From NCBI RefSeq assembly GCF_037975245.1, contig NC_092561.1:13887001-13951000 (forward strand): 64,000 nucleotides of DNA. The letters run 5' to 3'. The notes under the pieces were generated by a model. It saw only the letters and a program-made list of their open reading frames with translations. It had not been told where the DNA came from and made no database searches. This stretch comes from Apostichopus japonicus. Taxonomy: Eukaryota; Echinodermata; Holothuroidea; Aspidochirotida; Stichopodidae. Positions within the stretch are counted from its first letter, which is position 1; each line of letters opens with the position of its first letter. A program made the translations under genes and the position numbers. Positions 62,465-64,000 of this stretch are shown piece by piece.

Positions 62465-62634
62465 CACACTCATTGTTCTTACTAACATGCGCCATATGTC
62501 ATATACAAACATAGAAGAGTGACCACAGCCCCATGCTTCTTAGGGTAGGTTGGTGGTTACAACAACAGGACATATTGTGGTTGCTAAAGGGTAGTGTAAA
62601 GTATTATACTGAAGAATGCGTAGAATATGTTACA
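62465..62634 (-). repeat. 5' LTR remnant of the Ty3/gypsy element
   Basis: Starts tgtaacatat on the minus strand and matches the first ~170 bp of the 3' LTR, then breaks off at the junction with pol. The deletion therefore runs from inside the LTR into the reverse transcriptase gene. Confidence 0.8.
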
Positions 62635-62639
62635 CATCA

Positions 62640-64000
62640 CTCTTGAGTTTTTTCACTTTTCTAGAAATGTGTAACAAACAGTTATTTAAAGCAATTATTC
62701 AATTTAACGACGAGACAAAAATGCAAAGAACACATGTTTGCTATCGGACCAAAAAGAACGATGTAACTCTAATTTTTACAGATAATGTATTCAGTTGGCT
62801 GTTGCTGCCTATTGGTACTCTGTCGGTCATTATGAAAACGATTGGCCATAAAAGTGCACGCTGTGAAACATTTACAGGTTAGATGAGTTCCATAGTTGTG
62901 ATATAGGAATATGTGGTGGTGTTCCATTTTGGGCGTCATGTAACGAAACACTTGTTAGTCTGTAGGTCTGGTTGCTGTAGTAATTCCCTGCAGGACAAAT
63001 ACAGGTACTTGCATAAACGGACTGGATTTAAGGTTTGTGAGTGTGTGGGTCCGCCGTTCAAGAAGTGACAGACAGGCATTGTTAGGGTTTTCTCTTTAAT
63101 GCGCTGACACCGATTAACTAAAAGATAATCGAAAATTACTACACTTAATACATTTATCAACCTCAATAAAGAAAGGAAAAGACAATACTAATACAATGAC
63201 AATACTTAATCATCCAGAAAAACATATGAGCAAACACCATCCTCGAAAACATGATATAACACGGGTCACGAATGAATTCTCAGTTATGGCAAATCAATTT
63301 ATCAAATCAGTTGTAACCCAATAGCCTCCCTTAAAGTCAATCGTGATCCAAGAACTTGATATGCATTAATTAGAGTATCAGGCTTTCGACTGCATGGCAA
63401 AGTAAATTACTTTATAGAATTTGATACGTAACAAGCCCCTCCTCTTTTTCCTCTCTGCAACTAAATTCAGAACTAATAATTATAACTAAAGTCATAATCC
63501 CAAAAGTTAAAAAATAAGCTTAGATAATCTTTAAGCAAATGACAGCCCCATGCTTAAAAACAAATAACTCGTCTCCCCCATGATTTAACTCTTGGCATCC
63601 TAATTTTACTAAAAAGTATTCAATTTGTTCACACATCTAGTTTGAACTTGATCAGACTTACGATGTAAGAGGTATTCATATGGTCTGGCAACTACTGCAA
63701 CTAAACATTGTCGCGAACTCCAAACCATGGACTTTAAACTTGGTGGGTGTGTGCCTGAGCATGCCATTTAGTATCCCTGTGACTTATGACGTCATGACGG
63801 TGACATGTCAACCATCAGAGTCGTTACGCGCATACCATACCAAAAAGTGACCACAATTTTCAAACCCATTTGGCACATCAGTCTCTGTATGTTCACATCG
63901 CGTTTAGTAACGTTAAACTCTAGTGTAAAGAGACAGAGGAGTTCAAAATTTAAACTCGGCCAAATTTGTGAGGAAAATGTCGCAGCTAACCTGAACCTAA
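62640..64000. other. No gene recognised
   Basis: The plus frame at 62616-62882 begins inside the LTR and follows a cttttctag acceptor-like tract, with HVCYRTKKNDVTLIFTDN in the middle. I cannot name it, and the overlap with the LTR argues against a simple gene. A tgacgtca palindrome lies near 63787. Otherwise nothing stands out. Confidence 0.35.

Larger units (their letters stand above)
60316..62634 (-). mobile_element. Ty3/gypsy LTR retrotransposon, internally deleted
   Basis: In minus-strand order: a 5' LTR remnant (62634-62465), a truncated pol (62463-60768), a polypurine tract (60606-60595) and the 3' LTR (60594-60316). Gag, protease and most of the reverse transcriptase are missing, because pol starts in the reverse transcriptase thumb region directly at the end of the 5' LTR remnant. 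Stops and frameshifts are scattered through pol. Flanking 5-base sequences do not match as a clear target duplication. The element is dead. Confidence 0.88.

Overview
The window is animal (metazoan) nuclear DNA. It is AT-rich, its genes are split by GT-AG introns, and most of its length is repeats and decayed transposable elements. A caspase, tRNA-derived SINE pieces, CR1/L2-like LINEs, a Penelope-like element and a Ty3/gypsy element together suggest a marine invertebrate. A deuterostome such as an echinoderm is my guess; it is inference, not shown by the sequence. There is no prokaryotic gene organisation and no CRISPR array.

The only gene I can name is a caspase on the minus strand at the left edge (1-3350). 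Four exons join with matching splice phases and carry the p20 start, the catalytic His, the QACRG catalytic Cys and the p10 start. Its 5' exons are not recognised and its 3' end leaves the window at base 1. A few further exon-like segments have clean splice signals but no recognised function: 24029-26685 minus, 41232-41437 minus, 42894-43170 minus, 43615-43878 plus and 47657-48256 plus.

Repeat landscape, left to right: a fold-back element (5973-7614); copy A of a segment that recurs 50 kb away (7880-8635); an AT microsatellite; a satellite array of about ten ~860-bp units (9619-19334) interrupted by a 1.2-kb insertion with tRNA-like SINE pieces; nested inverted repeats (19564-19826); a 65-bp minisatellite of about 29 units capped by one inverted unit (22032-23996); a two-copy 300-bp duplication (25665-26265); a LINE reverse transcriptase relic (27150-27717); arrays of ~147-bp units (30375-31215 and, degenerate, 33560-34440); an inverted-repeat structure with a nested LINE 3' end (35250-36507); a TTAA-flanked MITE (37244-37838); a tRNA-like sequence (45416-45489); a Penelope-like element 3' end with a hammerhead-like motif (46406-47075); several short tandem arrays (48651-52775); a second LINE relic (53651-54060); copies B and C of the duplicated segment (57905-58990); and an internally deleted Ty3/gypsy retrotransposon with LTRs and a polypurine tract (60316-62634).

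I found no new multi-gene system. The most interesting items are the satellite array, which contains a visibly identical full-period duplication, a TATA-like box per unit and an expanded arm of its own hairpin; the 65-bp array, whose length makes three units translate as a 65-residue repeat; and the ribozyme-like motif in the Penelope tail.
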